From: an uncultured Eubacteriales bacterium
GTDB lineage: Bacteria; Bacillota_A; Clostridia; Lachnospirales; Cellulosilyticaceae
Assembly (NCBI GenBank): GCA_900556665.1
Contig: USPX01000082.1
Coordinates: forward strand, 1-8,226
Direction: 5' to 3'
DNA: 8,226 nucleotides
In this document: positions 1 through 5,775 of the stretch, in pieces
Layout of the letters: each line of letters opens with the position of its first letter
Position numbering within the stretch: position 1 is the stretch's first letter
Made by a program: the position numbers and the translations under genes
Notes under the pieces: model-generated
What the model was told of the DNA's origin: nothing
Seen by the model: only the letters and a program-made list of their open reading frames with translations
Database searches by the model: none

Positions 1-13
1 GTTTATCCACAGT

Positions 14-44
14 AAAAAATATATTTATTCAGCCTGTGGCTGAA
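14..44 (-). terminator. Hairpin terminator after the immunity gene
   Basis: Read on the minus strand, 17 bases past the immunity stop codon, a 7-bp stem TTCAGCC/GGCTGAA with an ACA loop (28-44) is followed by TAAATATA and a run of six T (14-19). This fits a Rho-independent terminator closing the toxin-immunity operon. The stem belongs to the left copy of the inverted repeat that brackets the cassette, so terminator and repeat are the same sequence here. The T run starts about nine bases after the stem, which makes it a weak terminator by usual criteria. Confidence 0.5.
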
Positions 45-53
45 CAGTTACAA
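28..53 (+). repeat. Left 26-base inverted repeat of the toxin cassette
   Basis: These 26 bases are the exact reverse complement of 3849-3874. They contain the imperfect palindrome TTCAGCC-TGT-GGCTGAA followed by CAGTTACAA. After one mismatch the similarity continues into a T-rich run. Read on the plus strand from position 36 the sequence encodes V-A-E-Q-L-Q-I-F-I-I-stop, which resembles the first residues of the pentapeptide protein at the other end (V-A-E-Q-L-Q-L-F-Y). The left copy therefore looks like a displaced, inverted piece of that gene's start. The repeat could be a terminal inverted repeat of a mobile cassette, an inversion site, or the scar of an inverted duplication. Confidence 0.8.
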
Positions 54-60
54 ATTTTTA

Positions 61-609
61 TTATTTAATTTTACCTACCATTTGTGTAATTAATTCTATA
101 TGCTCTTTTATTTTTACCTTTTTTAAATTTTCTACTTTTTCACTGCCTCCTAGTCCTAGTAAAGGTACATATCCAAAACATTCTTCAAAATTAAGTTCAC
201 CATTCTTAATTATAGCTTCCTTATATTGTGAATTATCAAGAAAATCTCTTACATATTCAGCGTCCATTATATCATCTAAAAAGTATTCAAATCCATCTTC
301 AATAATATCAAATGTTCCTTTACGATATTTAACAATACCTAAGTATCTATTTTTCTCCCAAGTTATTATATCTCCAAATCCTGTAAGCATTACTGGAATA
401 GATTCCTTTCCTCTAAAATATGAATCATCTAACAACTCCTTATATTCATTTGGATTGATTATTTTAATATAATTATCCATAAAGCTTCCAAAACCATATT
501 CCTTCCAAATATCTAATAACTTTTTAGGAATTTTATTGTTATATAAACTTATAACGTCTTGTTCTACTTCTTCATAATTTTTAAAGTCCTCTAAAACCTT
601 ATATTTCAT
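61..609 (-). CDS. Tdi1-like immunity protein (GAD-like + DUF1851)
   Basis: This 182-residue soluble protein has no signal peptide. Its N-terminal two thirds (about 1-105) look like a GAD-like domain, with LLDIWKEYGFGSF near 32-44 and the GDIITWEKNRYLGIVKYRKG stretch near 79-98. Its end (about 140-180) carries the DUF1851/Tdi1 C-terminal signature ECFGYVPLLGLGG...EHIELITQMVGKI. In the family (Agrobacterium Tdi1) this protein binds and neutralises the cognate Ntox15/Tde DNase. The toxin gene immediately upstream encodes exactly that domain, so the pairing supports the call. The ATG has a strong AGGAGGT four bases upstream. That ribosome site overlaps the toxin stop codon (TAGGAGGT), leaving a 9-base gap and implying translational coupling, so antidote is made with toxin. 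It acts in the cytoplasm to protect producer and kin. Family assignment is confident; partner binding is inferred. Confidence 0.88.
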   Translation of the reverse strand: MKYKVLEDFKNYEEVEQDVISLYNNKIPKKLLDIWKEYGFGSFMDNYIKIINPNEYKELLDDSYFRGKESIPVMLTGFGDIITWEKNRYLGIVKYRKGTFDIIEDGFEYFLDDIMDAEYVRDFLDNSQYKEAIIKNGELNFEECFGYVPLLGLGGSEKVENLKKVKIKEHIELITQMVGKIK

Positions 610-618
610 AGTTACCTC

Positions 619-2727
619 CTAATACTTTAATTTTACATTTAAATATTTTGATTTTCTTTCTGCTTCAGTCATTATTTGTTCATCAACTTCATCAATTCTA
701 TATTTCCATTGAGAACCTATTGATGAATTAATCTTACTATCTCCCATACCACCTATATTTAGTGGATTACCACCTGCAATTTGGTCAGGATTGTGTAATG
801 CAGCTTGAGATTTTAACCATTCTTCAGCTTGTTTCTTAGCTTCACTATATGAAAGACCATTCTTACGTAACTCAGCTATTTTTTGAGCCTGTGCTTCTTT
901 TCTAGCTGCTTGCTGTGCTACATTGCCTTCAATTGCTCTACCTTCAGCGATATATCTTTCCCTATTCTTTAAATACTCATCAACTGTTAATTTATTCATA
1001 CCAGCTTCTTGGTCAGCTAATTGTCTTGCGAATTCAGCTTCATTATATTTAGACTTATAATTAAATTTTACTTCTATTTCATCTATTCTTGATATAGCTT
1101 TTTCAGCTTTTGCCGCCCCCTCTGCAACATCATCTAATGCCTTACTTACTTTTTCTTCTACAGCTTTTATATCTTCAATAACTTCTTCTTTTGCTGCACC
1201 ACTAATTTTAACGCCGCTGCCTGCTTCAGATTTATCTATTTTCAAGGTTCTTTTAATAATATCCTGTATTTTATCCCCTGTCCTGCCTATATCATCTAAT
1301 TCTCCAACACCGGCCATGGCCAATGCTGGTTGTGGGGTAAGTTGGTTCATGATATGGCGCATTTGATCAATGGTATCTCCTAGCTTCTTGCCACCTTCCA
1401 TTGCCATATCGCCTAACTTGTCACTTGCCTTAGTAACCAGTTCATTTTTCTTAAGTGCAAGATTCTTTAATTGGCTAGTTGCCTTACCTGCTGCATTATC
1501 TAGTTTTTGAGTTGCTTTATCTGCTATTTTACCTAGCTTTTTAGTCGCCTTATTGGCCATATCATCTAGATTCTTAGCTAAATTTTTACCTGCATTTTTT
1601 AAGGCTGTTGTGCTAGGGAGCTTATCTAGAAGTTTTGTCTTTGAAGTGACCCTCGATAAATCGGCTGCCTTATCTGCTGTTTTAGCCACATCTGTTATTT
1701 TATCAACTACTTTGGCTGTATCTGCTAACTTGTCTGCAGCTTTACCAGCATTAGCTGCTGTTTTGGCTTCTCCGGCGCCTACGAACCAGGAGGCTATTTC
1801 AAATGCAGCTTGTCCTACTATATTAGCCCTATCTTCTGGAGAGCCATTTACAACTTTTTTATCCCAGAATTCTTTAACACCCTCACATATGGCAGGTAGT
1901 GTTTCTTCAGGATAAGCAAGCATTTTAGTAACGCCCTCTATAGCAGCGACAGGGTCTACGGCTAAATCAACGATGCCCTCTACTGTGCCGCCTAATCCAT
2001 CTGCAACTACGCCTTTTGTAAAGGCCCCAGCTACAGTAAAAATGTTACTTTCAGCATTTTCTGGACGTACATCTGTTAATGCACCTACAAAATCTGAAAC
2101 ACCTGGTATTTTCTTATCATATATAAATTTCCCTGCGCTTTGTGAGCCTTCTACTATGCCTGTTTTTACAACATTTACAACATCTTTTAAACAACTTCCT
2201 GGAAAATTAAGAATGGGATATTCTTCTACAACAGCGCGCCTAGCTTGAAGTACAAAGTCTAGCATCTTAAAGCTATTTGAGCTATTAAAACCTTTTGCCC
2301 CAATTGTCACAGTTCCCCTTTTAATCCCTGAGGCAGTTTGTTGCCATGCTGCTTTGACTTTGTTTACAATACGCTCATTTTTCTGGGAAACTTCTTTTAA
2401 TTGTTTTTGAACTTTCTGCTTTACCCCTTGAGCTGTTTTCTTTACTACTTTTTTTATTTTTTTTGCTGTGGCTTTTGCTGTCTTATTAATCTTCGCCTTT
2501 GCAGCGTTTACAACCCGCGGGACACTTTTTACTACTTTTGATATGACTTTTTTAGCTTTATTCTTAGCGGCGTTAACTACCTTGGGTACCATTTTAACAA
2601 CTCTAGGTACTACCTTTTTGGCCACATGTTTAACGACTTTTTTTACTTTACGTTTAGCGGCATTAACGACTTTGGGCACGGCAGCTTTTACTTTTTTAAC
2701 TACCTTTTTCACAATATTACCAAGCAT
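619..2727 (-). CDS. Polymorphic toxin with C-terminal Ntox15 (HxxD) DNase domain
   Basis: This is a 702-residue toxin. Residues 1-125 are extremely Lys/Val/Ala-rich and carry three copies of VP[KR]VVNAAKxK (17-27, 47-57, 69-79). Residues 150-330 form a pretoxin-like region with small hydrophobic stretches and NIVGQAAFEIASWFVGAGEA (302-321), a pattern common in polymorphic toxins. Residues 325-545 are an Ala/Lys/Asp-rich, probably coiled-coil, linker. Residues about 553-690 match Ntox15: AEFARQLADQEAGMNKLTVD, then EYLKNRERYI, then LHNPDQIAGG with the HxxD motif (H645, D648) and INSSIGSQWK. In Agrobacterium Tde1 this domain is a DNase that needs the HxxD motif. There is no Sec signal, no RHS repeats, no PAAR or LXG domain. 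ATG has AAAGGGGAG seven bases upstream. It follows the pentapeptide gene by 17 bases and precedes its immunity gene by 9. The delivery route is unknown. Confidence 0.88.
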   Translation of the reverse strand: MLGNIVKKVVKKVKAAVPKVVNAAKRKVKKVVKHVAKKVVPRVVKMVPKVVNAAKNKAKKVISKVVKSVPRVVNAAKAKINKTAKATAKKIKKVVKKTAQGVKQKVQKQLKEVSQKNERIVNKVKAAWQQTASGIKRGTVTIGAKGFNSSNSFKMLDFVLQARRAVVEEYPILNFPGSCLKDVVNVVKTGIVEGSQSAGKFIYDKKIPGVSDFVGALTDVRPENAESNIFTVAGAFTKGVVADGLGGTVEGIVDLAVDPVAAIEGVTKMLAYPEETLPAICEGVKEFWDKKVVNGSPEDRANIVGQAAFEIASWFVGAGEAKTAANAGKAADKLADTAKVVDKITDVAKTADKAADLSRVTSKTKLLDKLPSTTALKNAGKNLAKNLDDMANKATKKLGKIADKATQKLDNAAGKATSQLKNLALKKNELVTKASDKLGDMAMEGGKKLGDTIDQMRHIMNQLTPQPALAMAGVGELDDIGRTGDKIQDIIKRTLKIDKSEAGSGVKISGAAKEEVIEDIKAVEEKVSKALDDVAEGAAKAEKAISRIDEIEVKFNYKSKYNEAEFARQLADQEAGMNKLTVDEYLKNRERYIAEGRAIEGNVAQQAARKEAQAQKIAELRKNGLSYSEAKKQAEEWLKSQAALHNPDQIAGGNPLNIGGMGDSKINSSIGSQWKYRIDEVDEQIMTEAERKSKYLNVKLKY
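2491..2679 (-). repeat. Three VP[KR]VVNAAKxK repeats in the toxin N-terminus
   Basis: The toxin codons for residues 17-27, 47-57 and 69-79 encode three near-identical 11-residue units (VPKVVNAAKRK, VPKVVNAAKNK, VPRVVNAAKAK). Spacing is 30 and 22 residues, with KKV/VKK segments between. Nucleotide identity among copies is lower than protein identity (for example ACTTTGGGCAC, CCTTGGGTACC and CCCGCGGGACA for the VP[KR]V part), so the motif appears selected at protein level and not recently copied. Confidence 0.8.
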
Positions 2728-2744
2728 CTTTTCTCCCCTTTATT

Positions 2745-3866
2745 TTATTCAACTATTTTTAATTGTTCAAGCTGCTTTTGTGAAAATTCACACATTTTAA
2801 GTTGTGTTCTAGTAAATTGACTGCCATATAAGGTTGCGTCTTGAAAGTTTGTATGTGTTAAATTAGCTCCTGTAAAATCTACGCTACTTAATGTAGCACC
2901 TTGAAAGTTTGCCTGTGTTAAATTGCTATTCTTAAAGCTAGTAGGTGTAAAGCCTACTTGCTTCCATGCATTGGCTTCATTTTTTCCTACAAAAGCTACG
3001 GCTTGTTGAAAATTGGCATTACTTAAATCTGCATTTTCAAAGTTAGCCTCACAAATCATGGAAACGGATAAGTTAGCTTCTTTCATCTGGCACCCTTTAA
3101 ATTTAGTACCTATTAATAGGCTACACATCATACTACTCCTATTTAACTGACTTTCCCTAAAGTCAGCATATCTTAAGTCACTCCCATTACACATTAATTC
3201 ATCCATTTCAAGCCCACGAAAATCTTGAAAATAATATGCCCCTTTTTCATTTTTCTCTATAAATTTCTTAAGCTGAAAACTATCCTTTTCTTGTGCTTCA
3301 ATATGTATAGGATCACAAGGCTCAAAAAATTCTCCTGTTTGAATTTGAAATACATCAGCCTTATTTAATGCAATATATTCTTCTATCTCTAATGCATCTA
3401 GTAAACTAAATTGCATCAAACCTACAACATATTTATGAAAATACTGTAGCTGTTCTAACATAATATGTTCTACATCTAATACCCCTATTTTTAATACATA
3501 TTTTTTAGAGCACTTTAAAAGTTCCTGCCACATTTCTTCATAGTATTTATAAATAAAGCTTACATCTAATTCCCCAATATAAATGCCATCTTTTAAATAC
3601 CAGTTTTCATCATAAACATAAATGCGATAGTTATATTGATGTTGCATAACTTGTGTTCTTAATAAGTTATACATTAGAAATCCTACTTTGAATTCTTGTG
3701 TTTCCTCTAACTTTTTAATTTCCTCGCAAGTCTTTTTAAAGGAACTTATAAATGCTTCTTTTAATGTCCACTTATGTACTTGAAAATCTATTTCTAGTGC
3801 TTCTAATACCTTTTCCCGAATAGGATTAACATCTTTTTCATAAAAAAGTTGTAACTGTTCAGCCAC
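2745..3866 (-). CDS. Pentapeptide-repeat protein, likely toxin-associated adaptor
   Basis: This 373-residue protein has an N-terminal alpha/beta region of about 200 residues that I do not recognise (aromatic-rich, with RIYVYDENWYLKDGIYIGELDV near 81-102). The C-terminal right-handed beta-helix is built of A(D/N)LxxANF-type pentapeptides (about 212-290 and 310-362), such as ADLSNANFQQA and ANLTHTNFQDA. The helix is interrupted at 291-309 by a non-repeat insert. There is no signal peptide or membrane segment. The GTG start lies inside a perfect palindrome, 11 bases after the stop of the Fpg-like gene. The nearest purine-rich site (AAGGAA) is about 18 bases upstream, so initiation may depend on re-initiating ribosomes. 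Seventeen bases separate its stop from the toxin start, so it is co-transcribed with the toxin. An adaptor, chaperone or carrier role is inferred from position only. DNA mimicry, known for some pentapeptide proteins such as MfpA and Qnr, is an alternative. Confidence 0.75.
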   Translation of the reverse strand: MAEQLQLFYEKDVNPIREKVLEALEIDFQVHKWTLKEAFISSFKKTCEEIKKLEETQEFKVGFLMYNLLRTQVMQHQYNYRIYVYDENWYLKDGIYIGELDVSFIYKYYEEMWQELLKCSKKYVLKIGVLDVEHIMLEQLQYFHKYVVGLMQFSLLDALEIEEYIALNKADVFQIQTGEFFEPCDPIHIEAQEKDSFQLKKFIEKNEKGAYYFQDFRGLEMDELMCNGSDLRYADFRESQLNRSSMMCSLLIGTKFKGCQMKEANLSVSMICEANFENADLSNANFQQAVAFVGKNEANAWKQVGFTPTSFKNSNLTQANFQGATLSSVDFTGANLTHTNFQDATLYGSQFTRTQLKMCEFSQKQLEQLKIVE

Positions 3867-3881
3867 AGGCTGAACAGTTAC
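3842..3881 (-). terminator. 14-bp-stem hairpin at Fpg/cassette junction, terminator- or attenuator-like
   Basis: On the minus strand GTAACTGTTCAGCC, loop TGT, GGCTGAACAGTTAC forms a perfect 14-bp stem, followed by AAC and six T. This has the form of a Rho-independent terminator for the Fpg-like gene, whose stop codon lies in the 5' arm. It also holds the GTG start of the pentapeptide gene, which straddles the loop and the 3' arm. The same element could therefore stop most transcripts before the toxin genes or hide the start codon unless upstream translation opens the stem. Both readings are inference; the structure is directly visible. Confidence 0.6.
3849..3874 (-). repeat. Right 26-base inverted repeat of the toxin cassette
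   Basis: This is the exact reverse complement of 28-53. Here the repeat is embedded in a longer perfect palindrome (3851-3881), whereas the left copy has only 7-bp arms. The three genes between the two copies are the pentapeptide, toxin and immunity genes and nothing else, so the repeats delimit a functional module of about 3.85 kb. Confidence 0.8.
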
Positions 3882-4651
3882 GTTTCCTTTTTAATTTCAT
3901 CACCACAGCACTGACATTTGCCCGGATATGTTTTCTTTGAAAGCCGTACATGATACCCCAATGGCTTACCCCAAATATCTTTCTCCGTATCTCTACCACC
4001 TAAATCCGTTATCTCTTTAAGAACCTTTTTAGTTGTACTTAGTAAGTTAGCTTGCTCTGCTTCATTCAATGTACTAATTCTTCTTTTGGGATGAATCTTT
4101 GCCCTATAAAGAATATCTTGCAATGTCCCATTAGCTATTCCTGGAAATCGTTGCTTCGTTGCTAAGAAGGCCTTTGCACTCTCGGAAGGCTTACAATTTG
4201 AAAAAACTTCCCCGAAATAAGTATCAAACCCTTCATCAAATGGCGTAATTGCCTCCTTACTTTTAAGGTAATATTCATTGTCATAATCCCCATTATGCAA
4301 AACAATCGCCCCATACATAGCTACTGTGAAAACAAGCATGGTATCATCTTCAAATTCTATAAGGAGCTGATAATCCTTTAACTTATCTCCTTTGTTCATA
4401 AGCCTTATATTAATGCCATCATTAAAACAAAGCTTCTTTCCCTGATCAAAACTCATCTCAACATATATACCAAATCCTTCTGCCCCTACTATAGCCTTTT
4501 CCTCTAGCGCCTCACTATAAAGCTCCGGTTCTTCTGAAAACCAACAAAATTTATGTACCTTTGTAGGCGGTAAAACCCGTGCCACTTTCTTTCCCCTCAA
4601 ATTTTCATTAATTTGCTTTGCAAGATTAATTGCCTCTGGTAGCTCTATCAC
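3878..4651 (-). CDS. Fpg/Nei-family DNA glycosylase-like protein, zinc finger truncated
   Basis: This 257-residue protein resembles formamidopyrimidine-DNA glycosylase/endonuclease VIII, the base-excision-repair enzymes for oxidised bases. It starts MIELPEAINLA where classical members start MPELPE, so the catalytic N-terminal proline is replaced by Ile while Glu3 is kept. The helix-two-turn-helix DNA-binding region is clear at 165-190 (KQRFPGIANGTLQDILYRAK then IHPKR). It ends in CQCCGDEIKKET, the first half of the C-terminal zinc finger (C246 and C249); the second cysteine pair and the tail of roughly 15-20 residues are absent. The truncation falls at the edge of the inverted repeat of the toxin cassette. 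GTG start with AGGGGAG ten bases upstream. A clostridial Fpg/Nei subgroup beginning MIE(I/L)PEA is familiar to me, so the missing proline is probably subgroup-wide, whereas the lost finger is local. Activity is doubtful. Confidence 0.75.
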   Translation of the reverse strand: MIELPEAINLAKQINENLRGKKVARVLPPTKVHKFCWFSEEPELYSEALEEKAIVGAEGFGIYVEMSFDQGKKLCFNDGINIRLMNKGDKLKDYQLLIEFEDDTMLVFTVAMYGAIVLHNGDYDNEYYLKSKEAITPFDEGFDTYFGEVFSNCKPSESAKAFLATKQRFPGIANGTLQDILYRAKIHPKRRISTLNEAEQANLLSTTKKVLKEITDLGGRDTEKDIWGKPLGYHVRLSKKTYPGKCQCCGDEIKKET

Positions 4652-4683
4652 GACTTATCTTCTCCCCTTTAATCCTTTGATTA

Positions 4684-4938
4684 TCCCAAGATATTTTCAC
4701 TATTGCCAAGCCCCAGATGCCTATACTCTATTTATGATTATAACGCTTTTTCCAATAAGTTATACAACTCATTAGAACTAATTTCTCCTAAACTTGCAGA
4801 TCTATAAACCTCATTAATATATTCCCTTGTTAAATCCTTATTTCTCTCCATCACAAAAGGCACTAATAATTCATTGGTATCATCCCCTACAGTAAAAATA
4901 ACACCCATGGCATCAAATATAATCCATTTATCCAGCAT
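4684..4938 (-). pseudogene. Truncated HAD-family hydrolase
   Basis: An open frame of 66 residues (4738-4938) starts MLDKWIIFDAMGVIFTVGDD, the HAD motif I region with nucleophile Asp9, and continues through an N-terminal cap-like helix (ITxEYINEVYRSASLGEIS-type). It then stops, where HAD-IA phosphatases run to about 200-220 residues with motifs II-IV, all missing here. Past the stop, in another frame at 4684-4716, the bases encode LGLGNSENILG. This resembles the segment that normally follows 'NELW..' in these proteins, so a small rearrangement followed by loss of the rest is likely. The ATG is preceded by GGGGGAG and overlaps the end of the HNH remnant by 11 bases. Any product would lack most of the catalytic site. 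Confidence 0.65.
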
Positions 4939-5149
4939 TACTCTCCCCCATTCTTTCTTTTATTTGCTTCCTTAATAACACCTTATTTGTACCACAATGC
5001 AACTCTCTATGACAATTAGGACATACTGCACATACATTATCCATCGTATCTGCTCCACCTTCACTTAAAGGCACTATATGATGTACTTCTAAATATGGTT
5101 CACCATTCTCATTAATAAAGGTGCTGGTTATAAATCCATATTTTGTTGT
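4928..5149 (-). pseudogene. 5'-truncated HNH endonuclease remnant
   Basis: A 73-codon frame without a credible start encodes FINENGEPYLEVHHIVPLSEGG, then DTMDNVCAVCPNCHRELHCG. This is the core of a McrA-type HNH nuclease: the His-His of the first strand, the Asn of the middle, and the CPNCHRELH zinc/His end. The frame is closed upstream by TAG at 5150-5152. The N-terminal zinc-binding CxxC that usually comes about 15 residues before LEVHH is absent (GFITSTFI appears instead). The 5' part of the gene is therefore lost. It ends inside the start of the HAD fragment. It is probably a relic of a restriction or mobile-element nuclease and is unlikely to be functional. It lies 19 bases after the preceding 174-residue gene. 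Confidence 0.7.
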
Positions 5150-5168
5150 CTATTTTTATATCTACTAT

Positions 5169-5693
5169 TTATTCCAATTCAATTTTCACAAATTTAATCT
5201 CATCATACTTTTCTTCATAATAAGTAACATTTTCATTTCCTGGCGTATGATAAAATATAAATCTTTTCTCTGCTTTCTTATTACTCATTAATCTTTTGGC
5301 ATCCTTATTTACCTTATCATTACTTCTTAATGAAGTAGTTGAAAAACATTCACATATTATATTGCCATCTATAGATTCAATATCATATCCTCCTGTTGTC
5401 CCTAAATTTAATTTAAAGGGCGCATATTCTGGATATCTTTTTATTAAAAATTTAACTCCATATAATGAAACTAAGTAAGTATATACTTGATTCAGCTGCT
5501 CAATAAGATTTAAAGGAGTCCCCTCTAATGGTTCTTGGCCTATCTTACCAAATTTCATTTCATAAAATGCATCTTTTGGATTAGTATTTAGTAAGTGTGT
5601 TAACTTTTCTGATGTAACCGCCATAGATTGTCTTACCTTTGCTATATTTTGTTCTACTACTGCTTCATCATTGATTATTAACTGTGGATTCAT
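5169..5693 (-). CDS. Hypothetical protein, possibly restriction-endonuclease-like
   Basis: This 174-residue soluble protein has an ATG start and a good AAAAGGAG six bases upstream. I do not recognise the family with certainty. The N-terminal 50 residues are helical. The middle has EGTPLNLIEQLNQVYTYLVS, then LNLGTTGGYDIESIDG and NIICECFSTTS (about 93-121). A 'G-Y-D-I-x-S-x-D-G-x-I-x-C-E-C-F' pattern resembles the D...ExK-like core of PD-(D/E)XK folds, but the lysine position is not canonical (Cys-Phe follows the Glu). It is followed at once by the HNH remnant, which fits a former restriction-like pair. A nuclease or DNA-binding role is only a suggestion. Gene reality is well supported by ribosome site, length and composition. 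Confidence 0.6.
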   Translation of the reverse strand: MNPQLIINDEAVVEQNIAKVRQSMAVTSEKLTHLLNTNPKDAFYEMKFGKIGQEPLEGTPLNLIEQLNQVYTYLVSLYGVKFLIKRYPEYAPFKLNLGTTGGYDIESIDGNIICECFSTTSLRSNDKVNKDAKRLMSNKKAEKRFIFYHTPGNENVTYYEEKYDEIKFVKIELE

Positions 5694-5727
5694 TGTAATC
5701 TCCTTTTATTTAATGTCTTTATAACAT

Positions 5728-5767
5728 GAAAGGGCTTAAAAAATGTCTTTCATCCTTTAAGCCCTTC
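5728..5767 (-). terminator. Hairpin terminator downstream of the YHYH/stalk gene
   Basis: The 11-base arms AAGGGCTTAAA (5730-5740) and TTTAAGCCCTT (5756-5766) pair perfectly around a 15-base loop. On the minus strand the hairpin begins 9 bases after the stop of the secreted-protein gene and before the ribosome site of the next gene. A poly-T tract lies inside the stem-loop, not clearly after it, so termination strength is uncertain. On the plus strand it is followed by a T-rich tract. Confidence 0.6.
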
Positions 5768-5775
5768 TCTATTAT

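Noticed and set aside
3..11. Perfect DnaA-box consensus TTATCCACA
   Set aside because: It is a single copy with no cluster of boxes, no dnaA/dnaN neighbours and no unwinding element visible. A 9-base match is plausible by chance in AT-rich DNA, so I do not call an origin.
61..2727. A type VI secretion locus
   Set aside because: Only the toxin and immunity families are shared with known type VI effectors. No Hcp, VgrG, PAAR, sheath or baseplate gene is in the window, and the sequence looks Gram-positive.
1553..2800. Several plus-strand open frames (1553-1915, 1973-2248, 2468-2800, 2626-2820)
   Set aside because: They are antisense to the toxin gene, contain low-complexity Ala/Thr/Phe/Leu translations mirroring the Lys/Ala codons, and lack ribosome sites.
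28..3881. CRISPR array or integron attC sites as an explanation for the repeated palindrome
   Set aside because: There are only two copies, inverted and 3.8 kb apart, with no spacers and no cas or integrase gene; the attC core sequences are not present.
5296..5478. Plus-strand 60-codon frame
   Set aside because: It is the antisense shadow of the 174-residue gene, with no ribosome site and no recognisable motif.
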